NCBI GenBank assembly: GCA_016788295.1
Contig: JAEUSY010000015.1
Span: forward strand, 1 to 64,000
From: Flavobacteriales bacterium
GTDB lineage: Bacteria > Bacteroidota > Bacteroidia > Flavobacteriales_F > PHOS-HE28
DNA length: 64,000 nucleotides
Direction: 5' to 3'
In this document: positions 17,656 to 25,972 of the stretch, one piece after another
Numbering within the stretch: position 1 is the first letter of the stretch
Layout of the letters: the number at the start of each line of letters is the position of its first letter
Notes under the pieces: model-generated
What the model was told of the DNA's origin: nothing
Seen by the model: only the letters and a program-made list of their open reading frames with translations
The model's database searches: none
Program-made: the position numbers and the translations under genes

Positions 17656-18582
17656 TCAGTTGGTCCGCATCATGCGTGCCGCAGCGCCTTCCTTCAGGGC
17701 GAAACGGCTCCATGCCAGGTCGCGTATGCCACCGGCCAGCAGCACGCGCTCGATCTGGATCAGTGCGTAGGGTATGGTGTCCACGCGATGCTCGGGCAGC
17801 CCCGGCACCTCTACGCGTTCAGCGCGGGTCTTGCGCATGAGGTTGTCGCGCAGGGCATCGAACGTTGATGCATCGAAGGCCAGGGTGGTGGCCTCCTTGG
17901 GCAGCTCTTGTTGACTGCCTGCCGCCACCATGCGGGCCAACGTATCGAAGCTGCCCGCACTGCCGATCAAGAGGTGCGGTTCGTGGCGATCGATGATGGC
18001 CCACAGCGGTTCCAGTCGGCTGTCCAGGTGCTCGGCGATACGGGCCTCTTCCTCCATGGTAATGGGGTCGCTCACGGGAATGCGTTCGCGCAGGCGGGTC
18101 ACCCCCAGCTCAAAGCTCTGTTTCCACATCAGTGCCTTATCCGTGGCCAGTATGAACTCCGTGCTTCCGCCACCAATGTCCATGATCAGCGTGGGGCGTT
18201 TTCCCAAAGGCACGGCCTGTCGCACACCGTCCAGGATCAGCCCTGCTTCCTCTTCGCCCGGAACAATGGTGATGGCGATGCCCAGTTCGTCCCATGCGCG
18301 TTGCACGAAGTCCTTTCCATTGCGTGCGTTCCGCAGGGCCGAAGTGCCGAACCCGGCAATGCGTTCGGCCCCATGCTCCATGGCTGTTGCACGATGAACA
18401 CGTAGCGCTTCCATGCCGCGCTCAAAAGCATCGGCAATGATCACGCCCTTTTCAATGCCGCCTTTTCCAAGGAAGACCGGTCGCTCCACCGAGACGATGA
18501 TCCGCATGGGCTGATCGGGCACGTGCTCGAAGACCAGCAGGTTGAAGGTGTTGGTGCCGAGGTCGACGATGGCGTTGCGCAT
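17656..18582 (-). CDS. Ppx/GppA family phosphatase (exopolyphosphatase/pppGpp phosphohydrolase)
   Basis: A 308-residue short-form member of the actin-like ASKHA superfamily that hydrolyses polyphosphate or pppGpp. Seen are the phosphate-1 loop (VDLGTNTFNLLVFE), GFGTSALRNARNG, the acidic VPGEEEAGLI and the phosphate-2 loop DIGGGSTEFIL. The ATG at 18582 is preferred since AAGGA lies 10 bases upstream. A GTG at 18600 overlaps the stop of the upstream kinase gene as GTGA and is an alternative. Close spacing points to co-transcription with the NadR-like gene. Confidence 0.93.
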   Translation of the reverse strand: MRNAIVDLGTNTFNLLVFEHVPDQPMRIIVSVERPVFLGKGGIEKGVIIADAFERGMEALRVHRATAMEHGAERIAGFGTSALRNARNGKDFVQRAWDELGIAITIVPGEEEAGLILDGVRQAVPLGKRPTLIMDIGGGSTEFILATDKALMWKQSFELGVTRLRERIPVSDPITMEEEARIAEHLDSRLEPLWAIIDRHEPHLLIGSAGSFDTLARMVAAGSQQELPKEATTLAFDASTFDALRDNLMRKTRAERVEVPGLPEHRVDTIPYALIQIERVLLAGGIRDLAWSRFALKEGAAARMMRTN

Positions 18583-18596
18583 GCTGCAAAGTTCCT

Positions 18597-19103
18597 TCAC
18601 AGGCGCATCACAGCGGCAACCGCAGTGCGCAGTCGTTCATCCGGACTGCCGGTGATCAATGTGAAGGGTTTGGCCAAGTGCGTAAGCATGGTGTGGTACA
18701 CATCGAACAACCGGTCGCGGTCGTGCGGGTTCTCGCGCAAGGGGTCGGGCTCCCAGGGAATGTCCGGTGTGCAGAGCAGCCAATGATCGTAGTGCCGGTG
18801 TTCTGCCAACGCCATCAGCTCCGGAGCGCAGTGCCCGTATTTCTCCTCGCTCCAGATCCTGATGGTGATCATGTCCGTGTCGCAGAAGAGCAGCCCGTCG
18901 TGCTGTTCCGGGATATCGTCTTCGAACGCACATTGCCCGCGGGCGATCACCAATAGATCACGCTCTTCGTAGGCGCGTCCGAGGTGCTCCAGATAGTGCC
19001 GTGCGAACTCGTCCACCCGCTTTTCCTGGAAGTGTTCCGCAAGCGCAGCGCAGAGTGTGCTCTTGCCGCTGCTCTCGGGTCCTACAATGGCGATCTTGAT
19101 CAT
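18597..19103 (-). CDS. NadR-like AAA ATPase (probable nicotinamide riboside kinase)
   Basis: 168 residues from the ATG at 19103. It matches the kinase half of NadR: Walker A GPESSGKSTL at residues 7-16, EFARHYLEHLG, LFCDTDMITIRIW (substrate/Mg site) and the lid-like DPLRENPHDRDRLFDVY. It lacks the HTH and adenylyltransferase parts of enterobacterial NadR, as is usual for Bacteroidota stand-alone forms. The expected reaction is phosphorylation of nicotinamide riboside to NMN after uptake by PnuC; a pnuC gene lies about 6 kb away on the same strand. It is divergent from a T9SS gene. Confidence 0.82.
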   Translation of the reverse strand: MIKIAIVGPESSGKSTLCAALAEHFQEKRVDEFARHYLEHLGRAYEERDLLVIARGQCAFEDDIPEQHDGLLFCDTDMITIRIWSEEKYGHCAPELMALAEHRHYDHWLLCTPDIPWEPDPLRENPHDRDRLFDVYHTMLTHLAKPFTLITGSPDERLRTAVAAVMRL

Positions 19104-19201
19104 GGGCCTTTCGCCTCGAATGTAACTTTCCGTCACTGGCCGGGCAGCGATCGGCGAACGCACACGGTCTTGATGGTGAAACACGTTCAACTCTCTTGAC
19201 C

Positions 19202-21022
19202 ATGCAACGATCTCTGCTCCTCCTCTTGACCGCGCTTCTCACGATATGCTGCCGCGCACAACTTGCACCGGGCACCATGGCCCCGCTCAGCGAGCACCTG
19301 GTGGAAGTGAACGCCCAATGGGCCGTGCAGGGGCTGTTGCCAGCTGATGCATCGGGTCCGGTGAGCTTCAGCGACGAGGCCGAACGGATCGCCACGCATT
19401 TGCGCATGGTCCGCGAACGATTGGAACAACGCACATCCGAAGGACTAAGTGCTGCGCAATGGACCGCCCGGCACCAGCTGCTCGAAGCGCTGGGCGTGTA
19501 TGCCGAGGCCGGTGTTTTCCCCCGCAACTATGTTCTGCCCTACCGCAATCCGGTCTTCATGGATCCGCATGGCACGGCCTGCGCGGTGGGTCAGTTGATG
19601 ATCGCCAGTGGGCACGGGGATCTGGCGCACCGCATCGATACGGAGATGGAGCTTGCCTATCTGTTGGACATGGAATGGCCGGAGATCGGCACGTGGGCGA
19701 CCGAGCATGGCTTCTCGGCCAATGAACTGGCATGGATACAACCCGGTTATCCGCCCAACCTGCCGTGGACCACGCTCGGTGGTGGCACCAATGGCGAAGT
19801 GACCACCATGCTGAAATTGGCCAATGGCGATCTGTTGGTGTGCGGGTCGTTCACACAGGCCGGGTCTGTTGCCGCGAACGGTGTGGCCATTTGGAACGGC
19901 AGCTCGTTCAACGCGCTTGGTGGAGGCATACAAGGTGAAGTGAACACTGCGGTGGAGTTCAACGGAGCGCTGTACATCGGTGGCGCCATGCTCAGCGGTC
20001 CTGCTGACCTCGCGAAATGGGATGGTACATCATGGACGTTCACCAGTGTGTTCGAGGGCAAGTATCCGGTGATCAATGCATTGCACGTTCACAATGGAGA
20101 GTTGTATGCGGCAGGAAGCCTCAGCGGTTTCGCGGGCATCACCGAGTTCGTGCAGCGGTGGGATGGGTCGCAATGGCTGCCCGTGGGCGTGCCGTTCGAT
20201 GCGCCGGTGCTTGCGCTCGCTTCGCACAATGGCGAATTGGTGGCCGGTGGGGCGTTCGTTTCACTTCAAGGCCCGCCCATGCCGCTGGTGCGCCATGTGG
20301 CAGCATATGGTGACAACGGCTGGTACCAATTGGGCGATGGTGTCAATGGCAGCGTGAACGACCTGTTGGATGTGGATGGTGTGCTTTACGCTGCCGGCCA
20401 GGCCTTCGAGAATGTAGCGCCCACCTACGGCCTGGCGCGCATTGCCGTTGGTGCATCAACGTGGGAGCCCCTGATGCCCGACCTCGTGAACTACATGCAG
20501 CCATGGGTGGGTGCGGCCGAGGTCCGCAGCATTGTGGCACATGATGGCCATGTCTACTTCGGTGGCAACTTCTTCCTGTCCACGCAGATCATGGTCATGG
20601 GCACGCACATGGGCCGCTGGGATGGCGTGGACCAAGTGCTTGAACTGGCGGCACCGGACCAACCCGTGAACAGTGTGGCTGTGCGCGAAGGTCGCCTGAT
20701 CATTGGCGGGGCCTTCTCTGCATGGCAACCGTATGTGGCCACGCTCGACCTCGCCACCGGCACGCGCGATGCGCTTCCTCGGACACCAATGACCGTGTTC
20801 CCGAAACCGGCAAGCACCGAAGTGTTCGTCCACGTGCAGGGCACCGACCTGAGCAAGGCGGCTTTGGGTGTGGTGGACGCAGCGGGTCGGCACATGAACG
20901 TGCCCGTGGTCCGCATGGGCGATCGCGTTCGGCTGGACGTGAGCGGTCTGGCCTCGGGCACTTATCACCTTCGTGTGGCCGCAGGCGAACAGTCGTGGAC
21001 GGACAGGTTCATCAAGCCGTGA
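19202..21022 (+). CDS. Secreted propeller protein with an unnamed N-terminal domain and T9SS tail
   Basis: 606 residues from the ATG at 19202 (signal peptide MQRSLLLLLTALLTICCRAQ). Residues about 25-180 form a domain shared with the protein at 25973: LSEHLVEVNAQW, EAERIATHLRMV, LLEALGVYAEAGVFPRNY, PVFMDPHGTACAVGQLMI, SGHGDLAHRI and ELAWIQPGYP. Then come propeller-like repeats (VAIWNGSSFNALGGGIQG, NGALYIGGAM, NGELYAAGSLSG). A type A sorting domain ends the protein (TVFPKPASTEVFVHV, VSGLASGTYHLRVA, DRFIKP). It is divergent from the NadR-like gene, and its 3' end overlaps the convergent crtA-like gene by 11 bases. Confidence 0.85.
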   Translation: MQRSLLLLLTALLTICCRAQLAPGTMAPLSEHLVEVNAQWAVQGLLPADASGPVSFSDEAERIATHLRMVRERLEQRTSEGLSAAQWTARHQLLEALGVYAEAGVFPRNYVLPYRNPVFMDPHGTACAVGQLMIASGHGDLAHRIDTEMELAYLLDMEWPEIGTWATEHGFSANELAWIQPGYPPNLPWTTLGGGTNGEVTTMLKLANGDLLVCGSFTQAGSVAANGVAIWNGSSFNALGGGIQGEVNTAVEFNGALYIGGAMLSGPADLAKWDGTSWTFTSVFEGKYPVINALHVHNGELYAAGSLSGFAGITEFVQRWDGSQWLPVGVPFDAPVLALASHNGELVAGGAFVSLQGPPMPLVRHVAAYGDNGWYQLGDGVNGSVNDLLDVDGVLYAAGQAFENVAPTYGLARIAVGASTWEPLMPDLVNYMQPWVGAAEVRSIVAHDGHVYFGGNFFLSTQIMVMGTHMGRWDGVDQVLELAAPDQPVNSVAVREGRLIIGGAFSAWQPYVATLDLATGTRDALPRTPMTVFPKPASTEVFVHVQGTDLSKAALGVVDAAGRHMNVPVVRMGDRVRLDVSGLASGTYHLRVAAGEQSWTDRFIKP

Positions 21023-21743
21023 CCTGATCGGTTGTGTGTGTTAGCCGCACAGGCTGTTCACCCCGCCAGGTGCCTTCGCATCCCACCACTCTGAACCGCG
21101 CATACAGTTCCTCGCTGAAGCCGTTGGCCTGCCGGGTCCGTGCCACGGCTTCGGCATGTCGGGTGCCGCGCCCGTAGGCGAATGCCGTCATGTCGCGTTC
21201 ACTGCGCCATACACTGAAGGTGGCCTGTTCCACCCAGGGCAGTTCACCAACGCCCTTGGTGAAGAGCAATCCCTCGCGGCCTTCCAGGGAACGGGCCACA
21301 CCGGCCACGCGCCGCCAGAAGGGCACCACATAGCGCGGTCGAATGGTGGCCCTGGTCAGTACGGCCAGTGGCCCATCACCGGCGCGGTCCGTGCACTCGA
21401 AGGGGTTGATGCCGCTCCAGGCCCCACGGCTGAGCAAGGGGGTTAGATGCAACGTGTACAGTTCGTGGCTGTGTTGCTTGAACGCCTGGTGAGCGGGATG
21501 TGCGCGGTGGAATTTCTCTGCCGCGCTGCGGTCCGTCCAGCTGCCCAGCAGGCCATAGGTGCCCAGGTCGGGCCAGAACCCATAGCCGTTGCCACCACCG
21601 GTGCCGAGCAGCTTGTAGAAGTTCAGGCCGTGCACCTTGCCAAGCGGGGCCCTCATCTCGGCCATCTGGCGCATGCCCCAAACGCGTTCACGCCCTGCAT
21701 AGCGGAAGAACGAAAGCGTGACGTGGCGTCCGGGGCGGTGCAT
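21012..21743 (-). CDS. crtA: CrtA-like carotenoid (spheroidene) monooxygenase family protein
   Basis: 243 residues from the ATG at 21743. It shows the spheroidene monooxygenase family signature: LSFFRYAGRERVWGMRQM, LNFYKLLGTGGGNGYGFWPD, TYGLLGSWTD, LHLTPLLSRGAWSGINPFE, and a second half with ATIRPRYVVPFW and FSVWRSERDMTAFAYG. Family members introduce a keto or hydroxyl group near the end of acyclic carotenoids. The gene is divergent from crtI with only about 40 bases between starts, which supports a role in pigment modification. The exact substrate in Bacteroidota is not known from the sequence. Confidence 0.82.
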   Translation of the reverse strand: MHRPGRHVTLSFFRYAGRERVWGMRQMAEMRAPLGKVHGLNFYKLLGTGGGNGYGFWPDLGTYGLLGSWTDRSAAEKFHRAHPAHQAFKQHSHELYTLHLTPLLSRGAWSGINPFECTDRAGDGPLAVLTRATIRPRYVVPFWRRVAGVARSLEGREGLLFTKGVGELPWVEQATFSVWRSERDMTAFAYGRGTRHAEAVARTRQANGFSEELYARFRVVGCEGTWRGEQPVRLTHTTDQVTA

Positions 21744-21784
21744 GAAGAATGAACGATCCACAGGTGCCAACTGTTCTCCGGGTC

Positions 21785-23287
21785 ATGTCGAACGCCATTG
21801 TCATCGGTTCCGGGGTCGCTGGTCTGGCGGCGGCCATAAGGTTGGCCATCAAGGGCCACGATGTGCAGGTGTTCGAGGCGGCCGACACACCGGGTGGAAA
21901 GCTGGCCGAGTTCACGGAAAGCGGTTATCGGTTCGACATGGGCCCTTCGCTTTTTACGCGGCCCGATCTGGTGGAGGAATTGTTCCGTGAAGCGAACGTG
22001 GACATGGCCGGTCGGTTCAGTTACTTGAAACTGGATGAGGCGAACCGTTATTTCTGGGAGGATAGCACGCGGCTGACCGGCTGGTGCGATGCGCAGCGGT
22101 TCGCGCAAGAGTTGGAACAGGCCCTGGGCGTGCCACAAGAGGCCACGAACAAGCACCTTCTGCGTGCCGGTGAATTGTTGGCCAGCACGGGGCGCACCTT
22201 CCTCGAACACTCGCTGCACCGACCTGCCGAGCTGCTGCGAGGTGGGTTCCTGAAGGCATTGACATCTGTGCATGCGGGAGAGCTGTTCCGCAGCCTCGAT
22301 GCCGTGAACCGCTCCACGCTTGGCGACAACCCGAAGGCCGTGCAGCTCTTCGATCGGTTCGCCACCTACAACGGCAGCGATCCGTATCGGACTCCGGGGC
22401 TCATGCGCATGATACCGGGCCTTGAACACGGCCAGGGCGCGTTCTATCCGGTGGCAGGGATGTACAGCATCACGCGTGCGCTGCACCTGCTCGCCGTGGA
22501 CCTTGGCGTGCGTTTCCATTTCAATGCGACTGTGGAACGCATCGTGCTCGATGCGACCAAACGACGCGCCACCGGTGTGCGTGTGAGCGGAGCAGTACAC
22601 AAGGCCGAGGTGGTGGTCAGCAACATGGATGTGGTGCCCACCTACCGGAGGCTGATGCCCGATGTGAAGGCCCCGGAACGCACGCTGCGCCAGGAACGCA
22701 GCAGCAGCGCTTTGGTGTTCTATTGGGGCATACGGGCCGACCACGCTGAGCTTGGCCTGCACAACATTCTCTTCAGCAATGATTACAAGGCCGAGTTCGA
22801 TCACCTGTTCAGCAAGTTGGAGGTGTTCGATGACCCCACGGTCTACATCAACATCACCAGCAAGCACACACCGGGCGATGCGCCGAAGGGCTGCGCCAAT
22901 TGGTTCACCATGATCAATGCCCCTCGTGATGTCGGGCAATATGATGCCGCCACCATTGCGTTGGCGCGCAAGGCCATTCTCCGGAAGGTGCAACGAACGT
23001 TGGGCATCGATGTGGAGCCGCTGATCCAAGTGGAGCGTGTGCTCGATCCCCGGTCCATTGCCGTGCGCACATCGAGCCACCAGGGTTCGCTCTACGGCAC
23101 CAGCAGCAACAGTCCCTGGGCGGCCTTTCTGCGCCACCCGAACGACCATCCGCACATCAAAGGCCTGCATTTCTGCGGTGGCAGTGTGCACCCTGGCGGA
23201 GGCATTCCGCTCGCATTGCTCAGCGCACGCATCGCCACAGCACCAGTGCCTACCAACAAGACCATTGAAAAGACCGCACACGTATGA
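21785..23287 (+). CDS. crtI: Phytoene desaturase
   Basis: 500 residues from the ATG at 21785. FAD-dependent desaturase converting phytoene to lycopene. The N-terminal dinucleotide-binding motif is AIVIGSGVAGLAAAIRLA with EAADTPGGKLAEF. RFDMGPSLFTRPDLVEELF is typical of CrtI. The C-terminal FAD signature LHFCGGSVHPGGGIPLALLSARIA is intact. It heads a rightward operon: its stop overlaps the cruF-like start (ATGA at 23284-23287), and cruF overlaps crtYcd by one base. Unlike many Bacteroidota clusters, no phytoene synthase (crtB) follows it here. Confidence 0.95.
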   Translation: MSNAIVIGSGVAGLAAAIRLAIKGHDVQVFEAADTPGGKLAEFTESGYRFDMGPSLFTRPDLVEELFREANVDMAGRFSYLKLDEANRYFWEDSTRLTGWCDAQRFAQELEQALGVPQEATNKHLLRAGELLASTGRTFLEHSLHRPAELLRGGFLKALTSVHAGELFRSLDAVNRSTLGDNPKAVQLFDRFATYNGSDPYRTPGLMRMIPGLEHGQGAFYPVAGMYSITRALHLLAVDLGVRFHFNATVERIVLDATKRRATGVRVSGAVHKAEVVVSNMDVVPTYRRLMPDVKAPERTLRQERSSSALVFYWGIRADHAELGLHNILFSNDYKAEFDHLFSKLEVFDDPTVYINITSKHTPGDAPKGCANWFTMINAPRDVGQYDAATIALARKAILRKVQRTLGIDVEPLIQVERVLDPRSIAVRTSSHQGSLYGTSSNSPWAAFLRHPNDHPHIKGLHFCGGSVHPGGGIPLALLSARIATAPVPTNKTIEKTAHV

Positions 23288-23931
23288 AGACCCTGATCCA
23301 ACGTCTCGATCATCGCCATGGCATTGGCCTGGTGCTCATCCTCCACGTCGTTGGTGTGCTTGCATTGGCCAGCCCGCTCGCACCGTGGGTGGTGGCTCTC
23401 ACGCCGTTGAACCTGCTGCTCACCGCAGCCGCCATGGCCGTGTTCGCCAAGCTCGATCGGCGCACGGTGCTCTTCGCCTTCGTGGTGGGTGCCCTGGGCT
23501 ACTTCGTTGAAGTGCTGGGTGTCTGGACCGGGCGCGTCTTCGGGGAGTATGCGTATGGTGATGTGCTCGGTTTCAAGTTGCTCAATGTACCAGTGCTGAT
23601 CGGCCTCAACTGGAGCATGCTCGTGTTCGCCATCGGCGTCCCGCTGTCGCGGACCTCGCTCCCGGTGTGGACGAAGGTGCTTCTGGGCAGCCTGGCCATG
23701 GTGGCGCTGGACCTGCTGATCGAGCCGGTGGCCATCCACCTGGGCTTCTGGAACTGGGAACAGACCACTGTGCCTTTGCAGAACTATGTGGCGTGGGGGC
23801 TTGTGAGCGCGCTCTTTTTCACGCTCTTCTTCCTGCTCCCGCTCCGGCGCGAGAATCCGGTGGCCCGCTATGTTCTGGCGGCGCAGGTGCTTTTCTTTGC
23901 CGGGCTCAACCTGGTGCTGGGCGTGGCGTAA
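23284..23931 (+). CDS. CruF-like carotenoid biosynthesis membrane protein (1',2'-hydratase family)
   Basis: 215 residues with about six transmembrane helices (LVLILHVVGVLALASPLAPW; FAFVVGALGYFVEVLGVWTG; VPVLIGLNWSMLVFAIGVP; VALDLLIEPVAIHLGFWNW). The conserved acidic/aromatic positions Y..E..G..TG, NW and D...EP are as in the CruF/bisanhydrobacterioruberin hydratase family. These enzymes hydrate the psi end of acyclic or monocyclic carotenoids, as in saproxanthin or myxol synthesis. Both ends overlap neighbouring crt genes, so translation is probably coupled. Confidence 0.85.
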   Translation: MKTLIQRLDHRHGIGLVLILHVVGVLALASPLAPWVVALTPLNLLLTAAAMAVFAKLDRRTVLFAFVVGALGYFVEVLGVWTGRVFGEYAYGDVLGFKLLNVPVLIGLNWSMLVFAIGVPLSRTSLPVWTKVLLGSLAMVALDLLIEPVAIHLGFWNWEQTTVPLQNYVAWGLVSALFFTLFFLLPLRRENPVARYVLAAQVLFFAGLNLVLGVA

Positions 23932-24644
23932 TGGAGCACTACTATTACCTGGGTCTCGACCTCTTCACCATCTCCTTCCCGCTGCTGCGCAGTTTCGAAC
24001 CGCGCATCACCTTCTGGAAGAAGTGGCCAGGGCTCTTCGTTGGCATTGCGGTTATGGCGGCCGTTTTCCTGGTGTGGGATGCCATCTTCACGGCCAACGG
24101 CGTGTGGGGCTTCAACCCGCGCTACCTCACCGGTCCCAAGCTCTTCCACCTGCCCATTGAGGAGTGGTTGTTCTTCCTGGTGGTGCCCTATGCCTGCGTG
24201 TTCCTGTACGAAGTGATGCGCTACTTCGTGCGTCGCGACATACTCGGCAGCATCGCAAGGCCCCTCAGCATGGTGCTGATGACCGTGCTGCTCGTTGTGG
24301 GCGTGCTGTACATCGATCACATCTACACGGCGATCACTTTTCTCTGCACAGCGGCCATGCTCGCCATTCACCTGTTCATCCTGAAGAGCACCTACCTCGG
24401 ACGTTTCTATGTGGGCTATGCAGTGAGCCTGATCCCCTTCTTTCTGGTGAACGGGATCCTTACGGGCTGGCTGCTGGACGAGCCGATCGTGTGGTACAAC
24501 AATGCCGAGAACCTGGGCCTTCGACTGAACACCATTCCTCTGGAGGACAGCATGTACCTGTTGTTCTTCCTGCTGCTCACCATCACCTTCTACGAGCGGC
24601 CCTTGAAGCGCGAGCATGGGGATCTGCCGCCGGTTGTGGGGTAG
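23931..24644 (+). CDS. crtYcd: Lycopene cyclase, CrtYcd type
   Basis: A 237-residue integral membrane protein that carries both tandem cyclase domains found in CrtYc plus CrtYd. Each half has about three helices and the diagnostic acidic motif: LPIEEWLFFLVVPYACVFLYE in the first and IPLEDSMYLLFFLLLTITFYE in the second. LRSFEPRITFWKKWPGLFVG and GVWGFNPRYLTG are also typical. It cyclises lycopene to beta-ionone rings. It is the last crt gene in the rightward operon. A CrtYcd with a CruF-like hydratase suggests a monocyclic end product, though crtZ and crtB must lie elsewhere. Confidence 0.92.
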   Translation: MEHYYYLGLDLFTISFPLLRSFEPRITFWKKWPGLFVGIAVMAAVFLVWDAIFTANGVWGFNPRYLTGPKLFHLPIEEWLFFLVVPYACVFLYEVMRYFVRRDILGSIARPLSMVLMTVLLVVGVLYIDHIYTAITFLCTAAMLAIHLFILKSTYLGRFYVGYAVSLIPFFLVNGILTGWLLDEPIVWYNNAENLGLRLNTIPLEDSMYLLFFLLLTITFYERPLKREHGDLPPVVG

Positions 24645-24690
24645 TGGTCCGGGAACCGATCGGTATCTTGGGGGACTCATGCACTGCCCG

Positions 24691-25074
24691 ATGGCCTCAT
24701 TCGTACAGATCCTCGCGTCGCTGATGTTCATCGTCGCCGCAGGCATGTGCAATGCTCAGCCAGTTGATGGTACGGGCCCATGGGAGGGTGATGGACTTGC
24801 GCCCCATGTCCTGGTGCCGGTGCGGAACGAAGAGAACGGGCTTATGGGTTTCACGTCCGGTTCTGGGCGGTCGCTCGCACCGATCTACGAAGAAGCGGGT
24901 TGGTTCGAGGAGGGTGTGGCACCGGTGAAGTTGAATGGCAAATGGGGATTGATCGATACGCTGGGGCGACCGGTGGCCGAGATGAAGTACGATCTGATCT
25001 CGAACAGGACCAACGGTCGTGCGGTAGGCTACATGAATGATGGAGCGCAGGTGTGTATCCTGCGAACGAATTAG
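24691..25074 (+). CDS. Secreted WG-repeat-like protein
   Basis: 127 residues from the ATG at 24691 (131 if the ATG at 24679 is used). A signal peptide (SFVQILASLMFIVAAGMCNAQ) is followed by a polar stretch. A WG-type repeat follows: IYEEAGWFEEGVAPVKLNGKWGLIDTLGRPVAEMKYD. Only one full repeat and a partial one are present, fewer than the usual several. The protein ends soon after at CILRTN. The function is unknown; periplasmic or secreted. Confidence 0.7.
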   Translation: MASFVQILASLMFIVAAGMCNAQPVDGTGPWEGDGLAPHVLVPVRNEENGLMGFTSGSGRSLAPIYEEAGWFEEGVAPVKLNGKWGLIDTLGRPVAEMKYDLISNRTNGRAVGYMNDGAQVCILRTN

Positions 25075-25086
25075 CCGGAGGTCTGT

Positions 25087-25287
25087 GTGGCGTGGGAGAT
25101 CTATTGGACCGCATGGAAGCAGGAGCTTGAAGCAACCATGCTGGCTGATAAAGCATTGATCCTGCGCGTGCTGGAAATGCACCGCGATCCCGCTTCGCGC
25201 TTGAAGGAGATGATGTTCTTGCAGCAGACCTACCAAGAGGTGATCAAGGTCCGGGATCGGGCCGTGGACCGGGTGCTACGGAATTGA
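25087..25287 (+). CDS. Small hypothetical protein, GTG start (uncertain)
   Basis: A 66-residue frame that opens 12 bases after the WG-repeat stop codon and in the same reading frame, with a GTG start. The composition looks protein-like (YWTAWKQELEATM, LADKALILRVLEMHRDP, LQQTYQEVIKVRDR) and predicts helices, with no membrane segment. It may be a separate short gene or the remnant C-terminal part of a longer protein interrupted by the TAG at 25072. No family is recognised. Confidence 0.35.
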   Translation: MAWEIYWTAWKQELEATMLADKALILRVLEMHRDPASRLKEMMFLQQTYQEVIKVRDRAVDRVLRN

Positions 25288-25309
25288 TGCGCCACCGCAG
25301 CGGCAGTGA

Positions 25310-25885
25310 TCAACGCTGAGCCGCTTTCCATTGGCCGTGCCAACGCCTTAGTGCCGATGCCGAGATCACCACGTACACCATGTACAGCCCGGCATACCAA
25401 TACATGCCCAGCAGCATGTAAAGCACGATGGCCACCGCATCGGCCACGATCCAGTAGGCCCAGTTCTCCAACACCTTGCGCGCCAACATCCACGTGGCCA
25501 ATAAGCTGAAGGCCGTGGCGAAGCCGTCCAAGCCTGTATAACGCGCATCGGGTAGGAGCTTCAGCAGCAGTGCACCCGCAATAGCGAGCGCTCCACCACC
25601 AACAATGATCACGAGATGGAAACGTGTGCTCCGGCGGTTGATGGCCAGTTCGCCCTTCCCCTCGTTGCCCCACGACCACCAACCGTAGACGCCCATGATC
25701 ACATAGTAGGCGCTCAATCCCACTTGGGCATACACGTGCTGGTGCATGAACAAGGCCACGCCCATGGCCGAAGCGGCAATGCCGAACAGCCAGCCCACAC
25801 GCTTCTCGTACAGCATGAGCACGGTATAGGCCAGATTGCCAACGGCGGCCACCGCCTCAAGCACCTGCCAGGGGTCCACGGTCAT
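25310..25885 (-). CDS. pnuC: Nicotinamide riboside transporter PnuC
   Basis: 191 residues from the ATG at 25885, an integral membrane protein with about seven helices. Family features: LEAVAAVGNLAYTVLMLYEKRVGWLFGI, YAQVGLSAYYVIMGVYGWWSWG, GLDGFATAFSLLATWMLARKVLENW and WIVADAVAIVLYMLLGMYWYAGLY. It imports nicotinamide riboside for NAD salvage, to be phosphorylated by a NadR-type kinase such as that at 18597. The paralogue PnuT carries thiamine, but no TPP riboswitch is seen upstream here, so PnuC is preferred. It is divergent from the secreted protein at 25973. Confidence 0.9.
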   Translation of the reverse strand: MTVDPWQVLEAVAAVGNLAYTVLMLYEKRVGWLFGIAASAMGVALFMHQHVYAQVGLSAYYVIMGVYGWWSWGNEGKGELAINRRSTRFHLVIIVGGGALAIAGALLLKLLPDARYTGLDGFATAFSLLATWMLARKVLENWAYWIVADAVAIVLYMLLGMYWYAGLYMVYVVISASALRRWHGQWKAAQR

Positions 25886-25972
25886 GCGGCGAAGGAACGA
25901 AGAAGCCGCCCCCGTTCCGTATCGATCGAACCGGAACGCTCCACAGGTGTACGGACAGCCAACTTCGACCCC

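Noticed and set aside
21653-23281. Long minus-strand frame opposite crtI
   Set aside because: It overlaps crtI and part of the crtA-like gene; no motif and shadow-type composition.
25310-25885. PnuC as a thiamine transporter (PnuT)
   Set aside because: The TPP riboswitch is 32 kb away and none precedes this gene; a NadR-like kinase on the same strand nearby favours nicotinamide riboside.
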